A stretch of 64,000 nt of DNA, taken from the NCBI RefSeq assembly GCF_003952185.1, contig NZ_RXFS01000006.1, forward strand, positions 124,001-188,000, read 5' to 3'. Numbering within the stretch: the first letter of the stretch is position 1; the number at the start of each line of letters is the position of its first letter. This document shows positions 9,109 to 17,117 of this stretch, piece by piece. This DNA is from Variovorax sp. 679. GTDB lineage: Bacteria; Pseudomonadota; Gammaproteobacteria; Burkholderiales; Burkholderiaceae_C. The translations under genes and the position numbers were made by a program. The notes beneath the pieces were generated by a model, which did not search any database, had not been told where the DNA came from, and saw only the letters and a list, made by a program, of their open reading frames with translations.

Positions 9109-9815
9109 TGACCGCAGCACTCCAGATCAAGGGCCTGCAAGCCTGGTACGGCGAATCGCACGTGCTGCACGGCGTCGACATGGTCGTGCAGCCGGGCGAA
9201 GTCGTCACGCTGCTGGGCCGCAACGGCGCGGGCCGCACCACCACGCTGCGCGCCATCATGGGACTCACCGGCGCGCGCAAGGGCAGCATCGAGGTCAACG
9301 GCAAAGAGACCATCGGCATGCCGACGCACCGCATCGCGCACCTCGGCATCGGCTACTGCCCCGAGGAGCGCGGCATCTTCGCCAGCCTCTCGTGCGAGGA
9401 AAACCTGATGCTGCCGCCCGAGCTCAAGGGAGCGGGGCAGGGCATGTCGGTCGAAGAGATCTACGCCATGTTCCCCAACCTGGCCGAGCGCCGCCACAGC
9501 CAGGGCACGCGCCTGTCGGGCGGCGAGCAGCAGATGCTGGCCGTGGCGCGCATCCTTCGCACCGGCGCGCGGCTGCTGCTGCTCGACGAGATTTCCGAGG
9601 GCCTCGCGCCGGTCATCGTGCAGGCGCTGGCCCGCATGATCACCACGCTGCGGGCCAAGGGCTACACCATCGTGATGGTGGAGCAGAACTTCCGCTTCGC
9701 CGCGCCGCTGGCCGACCGCTTCTACGTGATGGAGCACGGCCGCATCGTCGAGAAGTTCGGCGCCGCCGAGCTCGAAGCCAAGATGCCCGTGCTCACCGAG
9801 CTGCTGGGCGTCTGA
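9108..9815 (+). CDS. livF: Branched-chain amino acid/amide ABC transporter ATPase (LivF type), Arg in Walker A
   Basis: 235 residues, normal for LivF. The signature RLSGGEQQMLAVARIL and Walker B LLLLDEISEGL are intact. The Walker A loop reads GRNGAGRTT (residues 37-45), so the nearly universal P-loop lysine is arginine at position 43 (codon CGC). Its partner LivG keeps the lysine. The substitution may lower or abolish hydrolysis at one of the two composite sites, or be a tolerated lineage variant. The start codon overlaps the livG stop by one base. Confidence 0.9.
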   Translation: MTAALQIKGLQAWYGESHVLHGVDMVVQPGEVVTLLGRNGAGRTTTLRAIMGLTGARKGSIEVNGKETIGMPTHRIAHLGIGYCPEERGIFASLSCEENLMLPPELKGAGQGMSVEEIYAMFPNLAERRHSQGTRLSGGEQQMLAVARILRTGARLLLLDEISEGLAPVIVQALARMITTLRAKGYTIVMVEQNFRFAAPLADRFYVMEHGRIVEKFGAAELEAKMPVLTELLGV

Positions 9816-9880
9816 GACAACGACACGTCCACAAGACCCTTTTCCAGTCCCACAAAGATTTCTTCAGGAGACAACACGCC

Positions 9881-11077
9881 ATGAACAAGAAACTCGGCCT
9901 CATCGCTACCGCCATCGGCATCCTCGCCCTGAGTGCAGGTGCCGCGCAGGCGCAGGAAAAGGTGAAGATCGGCTTCGTCACCGACCTGTCGAGCCTGTAC
10001 GCCGACCTCGAAGGCAAGGGCGGCGCCACCGCCATCCAGATGGCCATCGACGACTTCGGCGGCAAGGCGCTGGGCCAGCCCATCGAGCTGCTGGTGGCCG
10101 ACCACCAGAACAAGGCCGACATCGCCGCCTCCAAGGCCCGCGAGTGGGTCGACACGGCCGGCGTGACCATGATCTTCGGCGGCACCAACTCCGGCACCGC
10201 GCTGGCCACCGCCAAGGTGGCGGAAGAGAAGAAGCGCGTGTACTTCAACAACGGCGCCGGCAGCTCGGTGCTCACCAACGAGCAGTGCAGCCCCTACACC
10301 ATCCACTACGCCTACGACACCGTGGCGCTGGCCAAGGGCACCGGCGCGGCGGTGGTCGACCGCGGCGGCAAGAGCTGGTTCTTCCTGACGGCCGACTACG
10401 CCTTCGGCCACGCGCTCGAAGCCGACACCACCAAGGTGGTGAAGGAGAAGGGCGGCACCGTGGTGGGTGCGGTGCGCCATCCGCTGAACGCGTCGGACTT
10501 CTCCTCGTTCCTGCTGCAGGCGCAGAACTCCAAGGCGCAGATCCTGGGCCTGGCCAACGCGGGCGGCGACACGATCAACTCGATCAAGGCCGCCAAGGAA
10601 TTCGGCATCAACAAGACCATGAAGACCGCCGGCCTGCTGGTCTTCCTGAGCGACATCCACAGCCTGGGCCTGAAGAACACCGAAGGCCTGCTGCACACCA
10701 CCAGCTGGTACTGGGACCTGAACGACGACACGCGCAAGTTCGCCAACCGCTTCTTCGAGAAGACCAAGCGCATGCCCACGGACGTGCAGGCCGCCGACTA
10801 CTCGGCCACCATGACCTACCTGAAGGCCGTGGCCGCCGCCAAGACCACCGACTCCGACAAGGTGATGGCTCAGCTCAAGAGCATGAAGATCGACGACTTC
10901 TACGGCAAGGGCCAGATCCGCGCCGACGGCAGCTTCATCCACGACATGTACCTGGTCGAGGTGAAGTCGCCCGCCGAATCGAAGAAGCCGTGGGACTACC
11001 TGAAGGTGCTCAAGACGCTGCCGGGCGAACAGGTCTTCACGACCAAGGCCGAATCGAAGTGCGCTGCATGGAAGTAA
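9881..11077 (+). CDS. ABC transporter periplasmic substrate-binding protein (LivK-like), copy 1
   Basis: 398 residues with a signal peptide ending ...GAAQA (about residue 24). The mature domain is a Leu/Ile/Val-binding (type I periplasmic) fold beginning EKVKIGFVTDLSSLYADLEG. AGGG-like ligand-loop text is replaced by FGGTNSGTALA. AGGAG lies 10 bases before the ATG. It captures an amino acid, amide or related acid for the LivHMGF core. Copy 2 follows 54 bp downstream and is about three-quarters identical by eye, with the same length. Confidence 0.9.
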   Translation: MNKKLGLIATAIGILALSAGAAQAQEKVKIGFVTDLSSLYADLEGKGGATAIQMAIDDFGGKALGQPIELLVADHQNKADIAASKAREWVDTAGVTMIFGGTNSGTALATAKVAEEKKRVYFNNGAGSSVLTNEQCSPYTIHYAYDTVALAKGTGAAVVDRGGKSWFFLTADYAFGHALEADTTKVVKEKGGTVVGAVRHPLNASDFSSFLLQAQNSKAQILGLANAGGDTINSIKAAKEFGINKTMKTAGLLVFLSDIHSLGLKNTEGLLHTTSWYWDLNDDTRKFANRFFEKTKRMPTDVQAADYSATMTYLKAVAAAKTTDSDKVMAQLKSMKIDDFYGKGQIRADGSFIHDMYLVEVKSPAESKKPWDYLKVLKTLPGEQVFTTKAESKCAAWK

Positions 11078-11131
11078 GCGCCTGACGCTGCCCGAGTTCC
11101 TTCCACCGAAGTCAACCACGAGGACCATTTC

Positions 11132-12328
11132 ATGAAACGCACGCTCATCGCCTCTGCCTGCCTCGCCGCTACCTGCTTCATGGCTGCCGGCGCGGTGCAG
11201 GCCCAGGAAAAGGTCAAGATCGGTTTCATCACCGACATGTCGAGCCTCTACGCGGACGTGGAGGGCAAGAACGGTGCCCTCGCGATCCAGATGGCCATCG
11301 ACGACTTCGGCGGCAAGGTCAACGGCATGCCCATCGAGCTGCTGCAGGCCGACCACCAGAACAAGGCGGACATCGCAGCCTCCAAGGCTCGCGAGTGGAT
11401 CGACACGCAGGGCCTGACGATGCTGTTCGGCGGCACCAGCTCGGGCACCGGCCTGGCCATGGCCAAGGTGGCGCAGGAGAAGAAGCGCGTGTTCATCGTG
11501 AACGGCGCGGGCAGTTCGGCGCTCACCAACGAGCAGTGCAGCCCCTACACCGTGCACTACGCCTACGACACCGTGGCGCTGGCCAAGGGCACGGGCAGCG
11601 CCGTCATCGCGCGGGGCGACAAGAGCTGGTACTTCCTGACGGCCGACTACGCCTTCGGCCAGGCGCTCGAAGCCGACGCGACCAAGGTCGTGAAGGAGAA
11701 GGGCGGCACCGTGCTCGGCAGCGTGAAGCACCCGCTCAACACCTCCGACTTTTCCTCGTTCCTGCTGCAGGCGCAGAACTCCAAAGCCCAGGTGCTGGCG
11801 CTCGCGAATGCGGGCGGCGACACGCAGAACGCGATCAAGGCGGCGAGGGAATTCGGCATTTCCAAGACCATGAAGATGGTCGGCCTGCTGGTGTTCGTGA
11901 CCGACGTGCACAGCCTGGGCCTGAAGAACACCGAGGGCCTGCTGCTGACCACCAGCTGGGACTGGAACCTCGACGACAAGACGCGCGCCTTCGGCAAGCG
12001 CTTCTTCGAGAAGACCAAGCGCATGCCCACCGACATCCAGGCCGCCGACTACTCGGCCACCATGACCTACCTGAAGGCCGTGCAGGCCGCCAAGAGCACC
12101 GACGCCGACACGGTGATGGCGCAGATCAAGAAGACGCCGATCGACGACTTCTACGCCAAGGGCTTCGTGCGCGAGGACGGCCGCTTCGTGCACGACATGT
12201 ACCTGGTGCAGGTGAAGTCGCCGGCCGAGTCGAAGCAGCCGTGGGACTACTACAAGGTGGTCCAGAAGCTGAAGGGCGAAGAGGTCTTCACGACGAAGGC
12301 CGAAAGCAAGTGCGCGTTGTGGAAGTAA
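11132..12328 (+). CDS. ABC transporter periplasmic substrate-binding protein (LivK-like), copy 2
   Basis: 398 residues, the tandem paralogue of the preceding gene. It has a signal peptide ending ...GAVQA and the same mature start, EKVKIGFITDMSSLYADVEG. Both copies end in a single-Cys tail (SKCA.WK). Differences cluster in the ligand-facing loops (for example FGGTSSGTGLA here against FGGTNSGTALA in copy 1; TTSWDWNLDD against TTSWYWDLND). This suggests that the two receptors feed one membrane core with related but not identical ligands. Confidence 0.9.
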   Translation: MKRTLIASACLAATCFMAAGAVQAQEKVKIGFITDMSSLYADVEGKNGALAIQMAIDDFGGKVNGMPIELLQADHQNKADIAASKAREWIDTQGLTMLFGGTSSGTGLAMAKVAQEKKRVFIVNGAGSSALTNEQCSPYTVHYAYDTVALAKGTGSAVIARGDKSWYFLTADYAFGQALEADATKVVKEKGGTVLGSVKHPLNTSDFSSFLLQAQNSKAQVLALANAGGDTQNAIKAAREFGISKTMKMVGLLVFVTDVHSLGLKNTEGLLLTTSWDWNLDDKTRAFGKRFFEKTKRMPTDIQAADYSATMTYLKAVQAAKSTDADTVMAQIKKTPIDDFYAKGFVREDGRFVHDMYLVQVKSPAESKQPWDYYKVVQKLKGEEVFTTKAESKCALWK

Positions 12329-12369
12329 CCCCGCGCGGGCGCGCAGCCGCCCGCGTTCGCTGAACCTCT

Positions 12370-13245
12370 ATGAACATTTCCCTTCCCGCTCTGTTGAGCC
12401 AGCTCCTGCTGGGGCTGGTCAACGGCTCCTTCTACGCCATCCTGAGCCTCGGGCTGGCGGTGATCTTCGGCCTGCTCAACGTCATCAACTTCGCGCACGG
12501 CGCGCTGTTCATGCTCGGCGCCGTTCTGACGTGGATGGCGATGGAGTATCTCGGCATCAACTACTGGGTGATGCTGATCGCGGCGCCTGTCGTCATCGGC
12601 ATCTTCGGCGTGCTCATCGAGCGGCTGCTGCTGCGCTGGATCTACAAGCTGGACCATCTCTACGGCCTGCTGCTCACGCTGGGCCTCACGCTGCTGATCG
12701 AGGGCGTGTTCCGCTCGGTCTACGGCGTCTCGGGCCTGCCCTACGACGCGCCCGATGCGCTCTCGAGCGCCACCGACCTGGGCTTCATGGTGCTGCCCAA
12801 CTACCGCGCCTGGGTGGTCGTCGCATCGCTGGTGGTGTGCTTCGCCACCTGGTACGTGATCGAGAAGACGCGTATCGGCGCCTACCTGCGCGCCGGTACC
12901 GAGAACCCGCGCCTCGTGGAGGCCTTCGGCGTCAACGTGCCGCTGATGATCACGCTGACCTACGCCTTCGGCTGTGCGCTCGCCGCCTTCGCCGGCGTGC
13001 TGGCCGCGCCGGTCATCCAGGTCTCGCCGCTGATGGGACAGAACCTCATCATCGTGGTGTTCGCCGTGGTCGTGATCGGCGGCATGGGCTCGATCATGGG
13101 GGCCATCCTCACGGGCCTCGGGCTCGGCGTGATCGAAGGGCTCACCAAGGTTTTCTATCCAGAGGCTTCCTCCACGGTTGTGTTCGTGATCATGGTCATC
13201 GTGCTGCTCATCCGCCCCGCCGGCCTGTTCGGCAAAGAAAAATAA
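12370..13245 (+). CDS. livH: Branched-chain amino acid/amide ABC transporter permease (LivH type)
   Basis: 291-residue integral membrane protein with about eight hydrophobic helices. LLLGLVNGSFYAILSLGLAV and VINFAHGALFMLGA near the N terminus are the LivH hallmark. The EAA-like coupling loop, RAGTENPRLVEAFGVNV, contacts the ATPases. It forms the translocation pore with LivM, whose gene starts 10 bp downstream. Confidence 0.93.
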   Translation: MNISLPALLSQLLLGLVNGSFYAILSLGLAVIFGLLNVINFAHGALFMLGAVLTWMAMEYLGINYWVMLIAAPVVIGIFGVLIERLLLRWIYKLDHLYGLLLTLGLTLLIEGVFRSVYGVSGLPYDAPDALSSATDLGFMVLPNYRAWVVVASLVVCFATWYVIEKTRIGAYLRAGTENPRLVEAFGVNVPLMITLTYAFGCALAAFAGVLAAPVIQVSPLMGQNLIIVVFAVVVIGGMGSIMGAILTGLGLGVIEGLTKVFYPEASSTVVFVIMVIVLLIRPAGLFGKEK

Positions 13246-13255
13246 GACGCGCGGC

Positions 13256-14242
13256 ATGAACACGAAAAAAATCTCCACCGTCGTCTACGCACTGCTGCTT
13301 CTCGCACTGGTCCTGGCACCGTTCTTCGGCGCCTACCCGGTGTTCGTGATGAAGCTCATGTGCTTCGCGCTCTTCGCCGCGGCCTTCAACCTGCTGCTGG
13401 GCTTCACCGGCTTGCTGTCCTTCGGGCATGCGGCCTTCCTCGGCGGCTCCGCGTACGTCGCGGGGCAGGCGATCAAGGTCTGGGGCCTCACGCCCGAGCT
13501 GGGCCTGATCGCGGGCACGCTCACCGGCGCCTTTCTCGGCTGGGTCTTCGGCGTGCTGGCGATCCGCCGGCAGGGCATCTACTTCGCGATGATCACGCTG
13601 GCACTCGCGCAGATGATGTTCTTCGTCGCGCTGCAGGCCAAGTTCACAGGCGGCGAAGACGGCCTGCAGGGCGTGCCGCGCGGCAAGCTGTTCGGCGTGC
13701 TTGACCTGTCGAATGACCTCACGATGTACTACGTCGCGCTGGTCGTCGTGGTGGCGGCCTTCCTGCTGATCGTGCGCACCATCCACTCGCCCTTCGGCCA
13801 GGTGCTGAAGGGCATCAAGGAGAACGAGCCGCGCGCGCTCTCGCTGGGCTACGACGTGAGCCGCTTCAAGCTGCTGGCCTTCGTGATCTCGGCGGCGCTG
13901 TCGGGGCTGGCCGGTTCGCTCAAGACGCTGGTGCTGGGCTTCGCCACGCTGTCGGACGTGCACTGGACAGCCTCGGGCCAGGTCATCCTGATGACGCTGG
14001 TGGGCGGCCTCGGCACGCTCTCGGGCCCGCTGGTGGGCGCGGCCGTGGTGGTGCTGCTGGAGAACAAGATCGGCGAACTCGGCAACTTCCTTGCGCGCAT
14101 CACCACCATCGACTGGTTCAACACGCTGGGCGAGTCGGTGACCATGGTCACGGGCCTGATCTTCGTGATCTGCGTGCTGGCCTTCCGCAAGGGGATCATG
14201 GGCGAGATCATCGCGTTCCTCGACCGGCGACGGGCGAAGTAG
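13256..14242 (+). CDS. livM: Branched-chain amino acid/amide ABC transporter permease (LivM type)
   Basis: 328-residue integral membrane protein. LLLGFTGLLSFGHAAFLGGSA is the LivM signature of the N-terminal half. IKENEPRALSLGYDVSRFKL is the ATPase-contacting loop. Several further helices follow, including GGLGTLSGPLVGAAVVVLLE. It is the last gene of the importer operon and is closed by a strong terminator 14 bp downstream. Confidence 0.93.
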   Translation: MNTKKISTVVYALLLLALVLAPFFGAYPVFVMKLMCFALFAAAFNLLLGFTGLLSFGHAAFLGGSAYVAGQAIKVWGLTPELGLIAGTLTGAFLGWVFGVLAIRRQGIYFAMITLALAQMMFFVALQAKFTGGEDGLQGVPRGKLFGVLDLSNDLTMYYVALVVVVAAFLLIVRTIHSPFGQVLKGIKENEPRALSLGYDVSRFKLLAFVISAALSGLAGSLKTLVLGFATLSDVHWTASGQVILMTLVGGLGTLSGPLVGAAVVVLLENKIGELGNFLARITTIDWFNTLGESVTMVTGLIFVICVLAFRKGIMGEIIAFLDRRRAK

Positions 14243-14255
14243 GACGCGGACAAAC

Positions 14256-14285
14256 AAAAAAGGGAGCCTTCCGGCTCCCTTTTTC
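14256..14285 (+). terminator. Bidirectional rho-independent terminator after livM
   Basis: The perfect stem GGGAGCC-TTCC-GGCTCCC is flanked by an A-run on the left and TTTTT on the right. It can therefore stop both the liv operon and the minus-strand YXWGXW gene that ends at 14311. Confidence 0.9.
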
Positions 14286-14310
14286 GTTGAGGGCTCTGCG
14301 GGCTTGCGCC

Positions 14311-14769
14311 TCAGCAGTTGCCCTTCTTGGCCTGGCCGGGCGGGCAGAAATCGCCGCGGTCGTGGCCGTGCCGGTGATCGCGCTCGTAGCGGTCATGGCG
14401 GCGGTCTTCTTCCCACTCGCGTTCGCGTCGTGCCTCACGGCGGGCTTCGCGGCGCCAGTCGCCGTCGTTCCAGCGCCAGCCGCCGCGGTCCTCGATCCAG
14501 CGGCCCGGTGCATACACGTAGCCCGCGCGCGCCGGTTGCCAGCCGCCCGCATGCCATGCATAGGCACGGCCGTCCCAGGCCCAGCGGCCCGGCACCCAGA
14601 CAAAGCCGCCGCGCGGCGGGGGCAGGGGCTCGTAGCGCGGCGGGGGCGGGGCCGTCATTACCAGTCCGGGGACGTTGATGTTGACCGAGACCTGCGCGTT
14701 GGCGGCCAGCGGGCTTGCGAGGATGGAGAGAGCGCCGGCCGCGGCCAGCATTGCGATTCGGGTTTTCAT
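14311..14769 (-). CDS. YXWGXW repeat-containing secreted protein
   Basis: 152 residues with a signal peptide (MKTRIAMLAAAGALSILASPLAANA). The mature part has Pro-rich PPPPRYEPLPPPRGG, then aromatic repeats of the WVPGRWAWDGRAYAWHAGGW and YVYAPGRWIEDRGGWRWNDGDW type, then a strongly charged R/E/D/H tail. This matches small exported YXWGXW-repeat proteins common in Burkholderiales. Their biochemical role is not established. A Cys pair lies near the C terminus. It appears to be transcribed alone. Confidence 0.85.
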   Translation of the reverse strand: MKTRIAMLAAAGALSILASPLAANAQVSVNINVPGLVMTAPPPPRYEPLPPPRGGFVWVPGRWAWDGRAYAWHAGGWQPARAGYVYAPGRWIEDRGGWRWNDGDWRREARREARREREWEEDRRHDRYERDHRHGHDRGDFCPPGQAKKGNC

Positions 14770-14862
14770 GGTGGGCTCCTCTGCTTTTGGATGGTTCTGG
14801 GAAATTTTCCCAACGCGCGTGCGAGTGGTTCGGTTGTCAGCTCTTGTCTGCCGCTACAACAG

Positions 14863-15933
14863 TTACAGCTTCAGCGGTGAGGCGTAGCCTGTCATCTCCA
14901 GGTAGCCGCGTCCTACACGGCGTCCCTGTGCGTCGAGCAGGTCGCTCAGGCCCTCCCAGTAGACGCCGCCTGTGGAGCCGCGGCTGTCCAGTTCCTGGTC
15001 GTCGAGCAGGGCGTGCACTTCGAAGCCGCCGGCGGGTGTCTGTACGCGCCATTTCGTGGGGTACTTCGCCTGTGTGCGGGGGCTGTCCCAGGTCTGGAGG
15101 CTTTCGAAACGCACTTCGTCGCTCTTGAAGATGCGTGCCGTGCCGTCGCGCTGGCGGAACGAGCCGCCGGCCCACAGCGCGCTGCCGTCGCGGCGCCGCA
15201 AGTGGAAGGCGGTGAGGGCGCTGCCGTCGTCAAGGTTCATGCCGATCCAGTCCCAGCCTACGGCCTCGGGGTGCATCAGCGCCTCGCTCCATTCGTGGTC
15301 CAGCCATGCGCTGCCCGAGATGTCGAAGGCCTGCCCCTTGAGCGTGAGCTTGCCCTGTGCCTTGAGTTGCGGTTCGCTGTAGTAGTAGCTCGCCTGCGAC
15401 TCTTCGGGGCCCTTGCGCGAGAGGCCGGCGTTGCCCTGCAGCAGCACCGGCTGCGTGGGCGTGAAGCGAAGGTCGAGAGCGAATTCGCCGGCCGGGATGC
15501 GCGCAAGGTAGAGGCCGTTCTCCCGCACCAGCGACCAGTCGCGGATGCGCACGTCGGTGTCGCTCGCGCTCGCCTCCGCCACGCCGAAGCCGGCGCGTGC
15601 GATGCGCTGGTCGTGAAGCAGCACGCGGCCTTCGAGGTCGGTGATGGCCGCATGCGCGAACACGAGATGCTTCGCGGCGAAGGCCGAGCGCATGCCCATC
15701 GTGGCCTCGACGCGCGAGCGGAAGAAGGTCACCTGGAAGCCGAACTCGCGCCCCGCCGGCGTCTTCGCGTGGCCGGTGATGTACCACCACTCGGTGTGCA
15801 GGTCGGGGTGGCTGCCGAAGTCGCGCGGAAACTCCAGCCGGCGCTCGGGCAAGCCCCAGGCCGCAAGCGGCCCCGTCGCGAGCGCCGCCAGCAGCAGGCT
15901 GCGGCGCGACAGCAGCCTTGGCATGGAAGACAT
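14863..15933 (-). CDS. AttH/CrtC-like lipocalin-family protein (annotated carotenoid 1,2-hydratase family)
   Basis: 356 residues with an N-terminal LSRRSLLLAALATGPLAAWG, a Tat-like or Sec signal. The mature protein begins FPRDFGSHPDLHTEWWYITGH, the hallmark of the AttH/hydroxyneurosporene synthase double-lipocalin fold. Further family text is VTFFRSR, GSAWLDHEWSE and GWDWIGMNLDDG. Members usually sit next to an FtsX-type permease and its ATPase. Here such a permease is 4.5 kb away and an orphan ATPase about 18 kb away, all on this strand. No carotenoid genes are present, so a carotenoid role is unlikely. The start overlaps the upstream stop by one base (TGATG). Confidence 0.8.
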   Translation of the reverse strand: MSSMPRLLSRRSLLLAALATGPLAAWGLPERRLEFPRDFGSHPDLHTEWWYITGHAKTPAGREFGFQVTFFRSRVEATMGMRSAFAAKHLVFAHAAITDLEGRVLLHDQRIARAGFGVAEASASDTDVRIRDWSLVRENGLYLARIPAGEFALDLRFTPTQPVLLQGNAGLSRKGPEESQASYYYSEPQLKAQGKLTLKGQAFDISGSAWLDHEWSEALMHPEAVGWDWIGMNLDDGSALTAFHLRRRDGSALWAGGSFRQRDGTARIFKSDEVRFESLQTWDSPRTQAKYPTKWRVQTPAGGFEVHALLDDQELDSRGSTGGVYWEGLSDLLDAQGRRVGRGYLEMTGYASPLKL

Positions 15934-17009
15934 CACGACGCCACCAGCGCGTCGATGCGCTGCTGCGCTGGTCCGATGTCGCCGAAGGCGTTCTTCACCC
16001 ATGCCGCGTCGTGGTAGCTCGGCAGGTAGCGCTCGCCGGAATCGCACAGCAGCGAAAGAATGGAGCCTTGCTCGCCCGCCGCGCGCATCTCCTGCGCCAC
16101 GGCCAGCATGCCGACGAAGTTGGTGCCGGTCGACGGCCCTACCTTGCGGCCCAGCAGCGCCGACAGCGAAAGCATGGCAGCCACCGAGTCGAGGTTCGGC
16201 ACTTCGATCATCCGGTCGACCAGCGTGCGGATGAAGCTCGGCTCCACGCGCGGGCGGCCGATGCCCTCGATGCGCGAGCCGGGCGCCGTCAGCGTGGCGT
16301 CGCCCGTGCGGTGATAGGCCGAGAACACCGAGCCCTCGGGGTCGGCCACCAGCACCCGCGTGTCGTGGCAGCGGTAGTGCAGGTAGCGCCCGATGGTCGC
16401 GCTGGTGCCGCCCGTGCCCGCGCCCACCACGATCCACTTCGGCACCGGATGCCGCTCGCGCGACATCTGCTGGAACATGCTCTCTGCAATGTTGTTGTTG
16501 CCGCGCCAGTCGGTCGCGCGCTCGGCATATGTGAACTGGTCCATGTAGTGGCCACCGGTGCGCTCGGCCAGCGCGCGGGCTTCTTCGTACACCTGCGCGG
16601 CATGGTCGACGAAGTGGCAGCTCGCGCCGTAGAACGCGATCTGCGCGACCTTCTCTGGCGAGGTGCTGCGGGGCATCACCGGGATGAAGGGCAGGCCCAG
16701 CAGCCGCGCGAAGTAGGCCTCGCTCACCGCGGTCGAGCCGCTCGATGCCTCGACGATGGTCGTGCCCTCGCGCACCCAGCCGTTGCACAGCGCATAGAGG
16801 AAGAGCGAACGTGCGAGCCGGTGCTTGAGGCTGCCGGTCGGGTGCGTGGACTCGTCCTTCAGGTACAGGTCGATTCCGCGCGCCGCGAGCGAGGGCAGGG
16901 GCAGCGGGATCAGGTGCGTGTCTGCGCTGCGCTGGTAGTCGGCCTCGATGCGGCGGATGGCGCCGTCGAGCCAGCTGCCGCAGGAGGAGGAAGGCGGTGT
17001 CTGCTGCAT
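15933..17009 (-). CDS. PLP-dependent cysteine-synthase-fold enzyme (Cds1-like)
   Basis: 358 residues of fold type II PLP enzyme. The Schiff-base lysine is Lys62 in [21 protein letters not shown] binds the substrate carboxylate. [14 protein letters not shown] binds the cofactor phosphate. It resembles the cysteine desulfhydrase (Cds1) subgroup more than biosynthetic CysK/CysM, and probably converts L-cysteine to pyruvate, sulfide and ammonia; cysteine synthase activity is an alternative. It is translationally coupled to the AttH-like gene and diverges from the acylase gene. Confidence 0.8.
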   Translation of the reverse strand: MQQTPPSSSCGSWLDGAIRRIEADYQRSADTHLIPLPLPSLAARGIDLYLKDESTHPTGSLKHRLARSLFLYALCNGWVREGTTIVEASSGSTAVSEAYFARLLGLPFIPVMPRSTSPEKVAQIAFYGASCHFVDHAAQVYEEARALAERTGGHYMDQFTYAERATDWRGNNNIAESMFQQMSRERHPVPKWIVVGAGTGGTSATIGRYLHYRCHDTRVLVADPEGSVFSAYHRTGDATLTAPGSRIEGIGRPRVEPSFIRTLVDRMIEVPNLDSVAAMLSLSALLGRKVGPSTGTNFVGMLAVAQEMRAAGEQGSILSLLCDSGERYLPSYHDAAWVKNAFGDIGPAQQRIDALVAS

Positions 17010-17117
17010 GGTGCGCCAGTCTACAAGTCATGCCTCGCCACTCCCACGAAGCGTGCAAATCGGGATACTGTTCGCTGCCATCCATCAACGAACAAGACAA
17101 GGCAGGAGACGAGTCAC

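Noticed and set aside
9722..12193. Open frame of 823 codons on the minus strand across the two binding-protein genes
   Set aside because: It is antisense to two clear binding-protein genes. Long stop-free antisense frames are expected from G/C-ending codons, and the translation is low-complexity His/Val/Gly/Leu text without domains.
14863..15933. Carotenoid biosynthesis enzyme CrtC
   Set aside because: Family annotation carries this name, but there are no crt genes. The AttH-type role in the envelope is more plausible.
15918..17117. In-frame N-terminal extension of the penicillin acylase gene by 400 codons
   Set aside because: It is antisense to the cysteine-synthase-like gene. A proper lipoprotein signal peptide starts at 17118.
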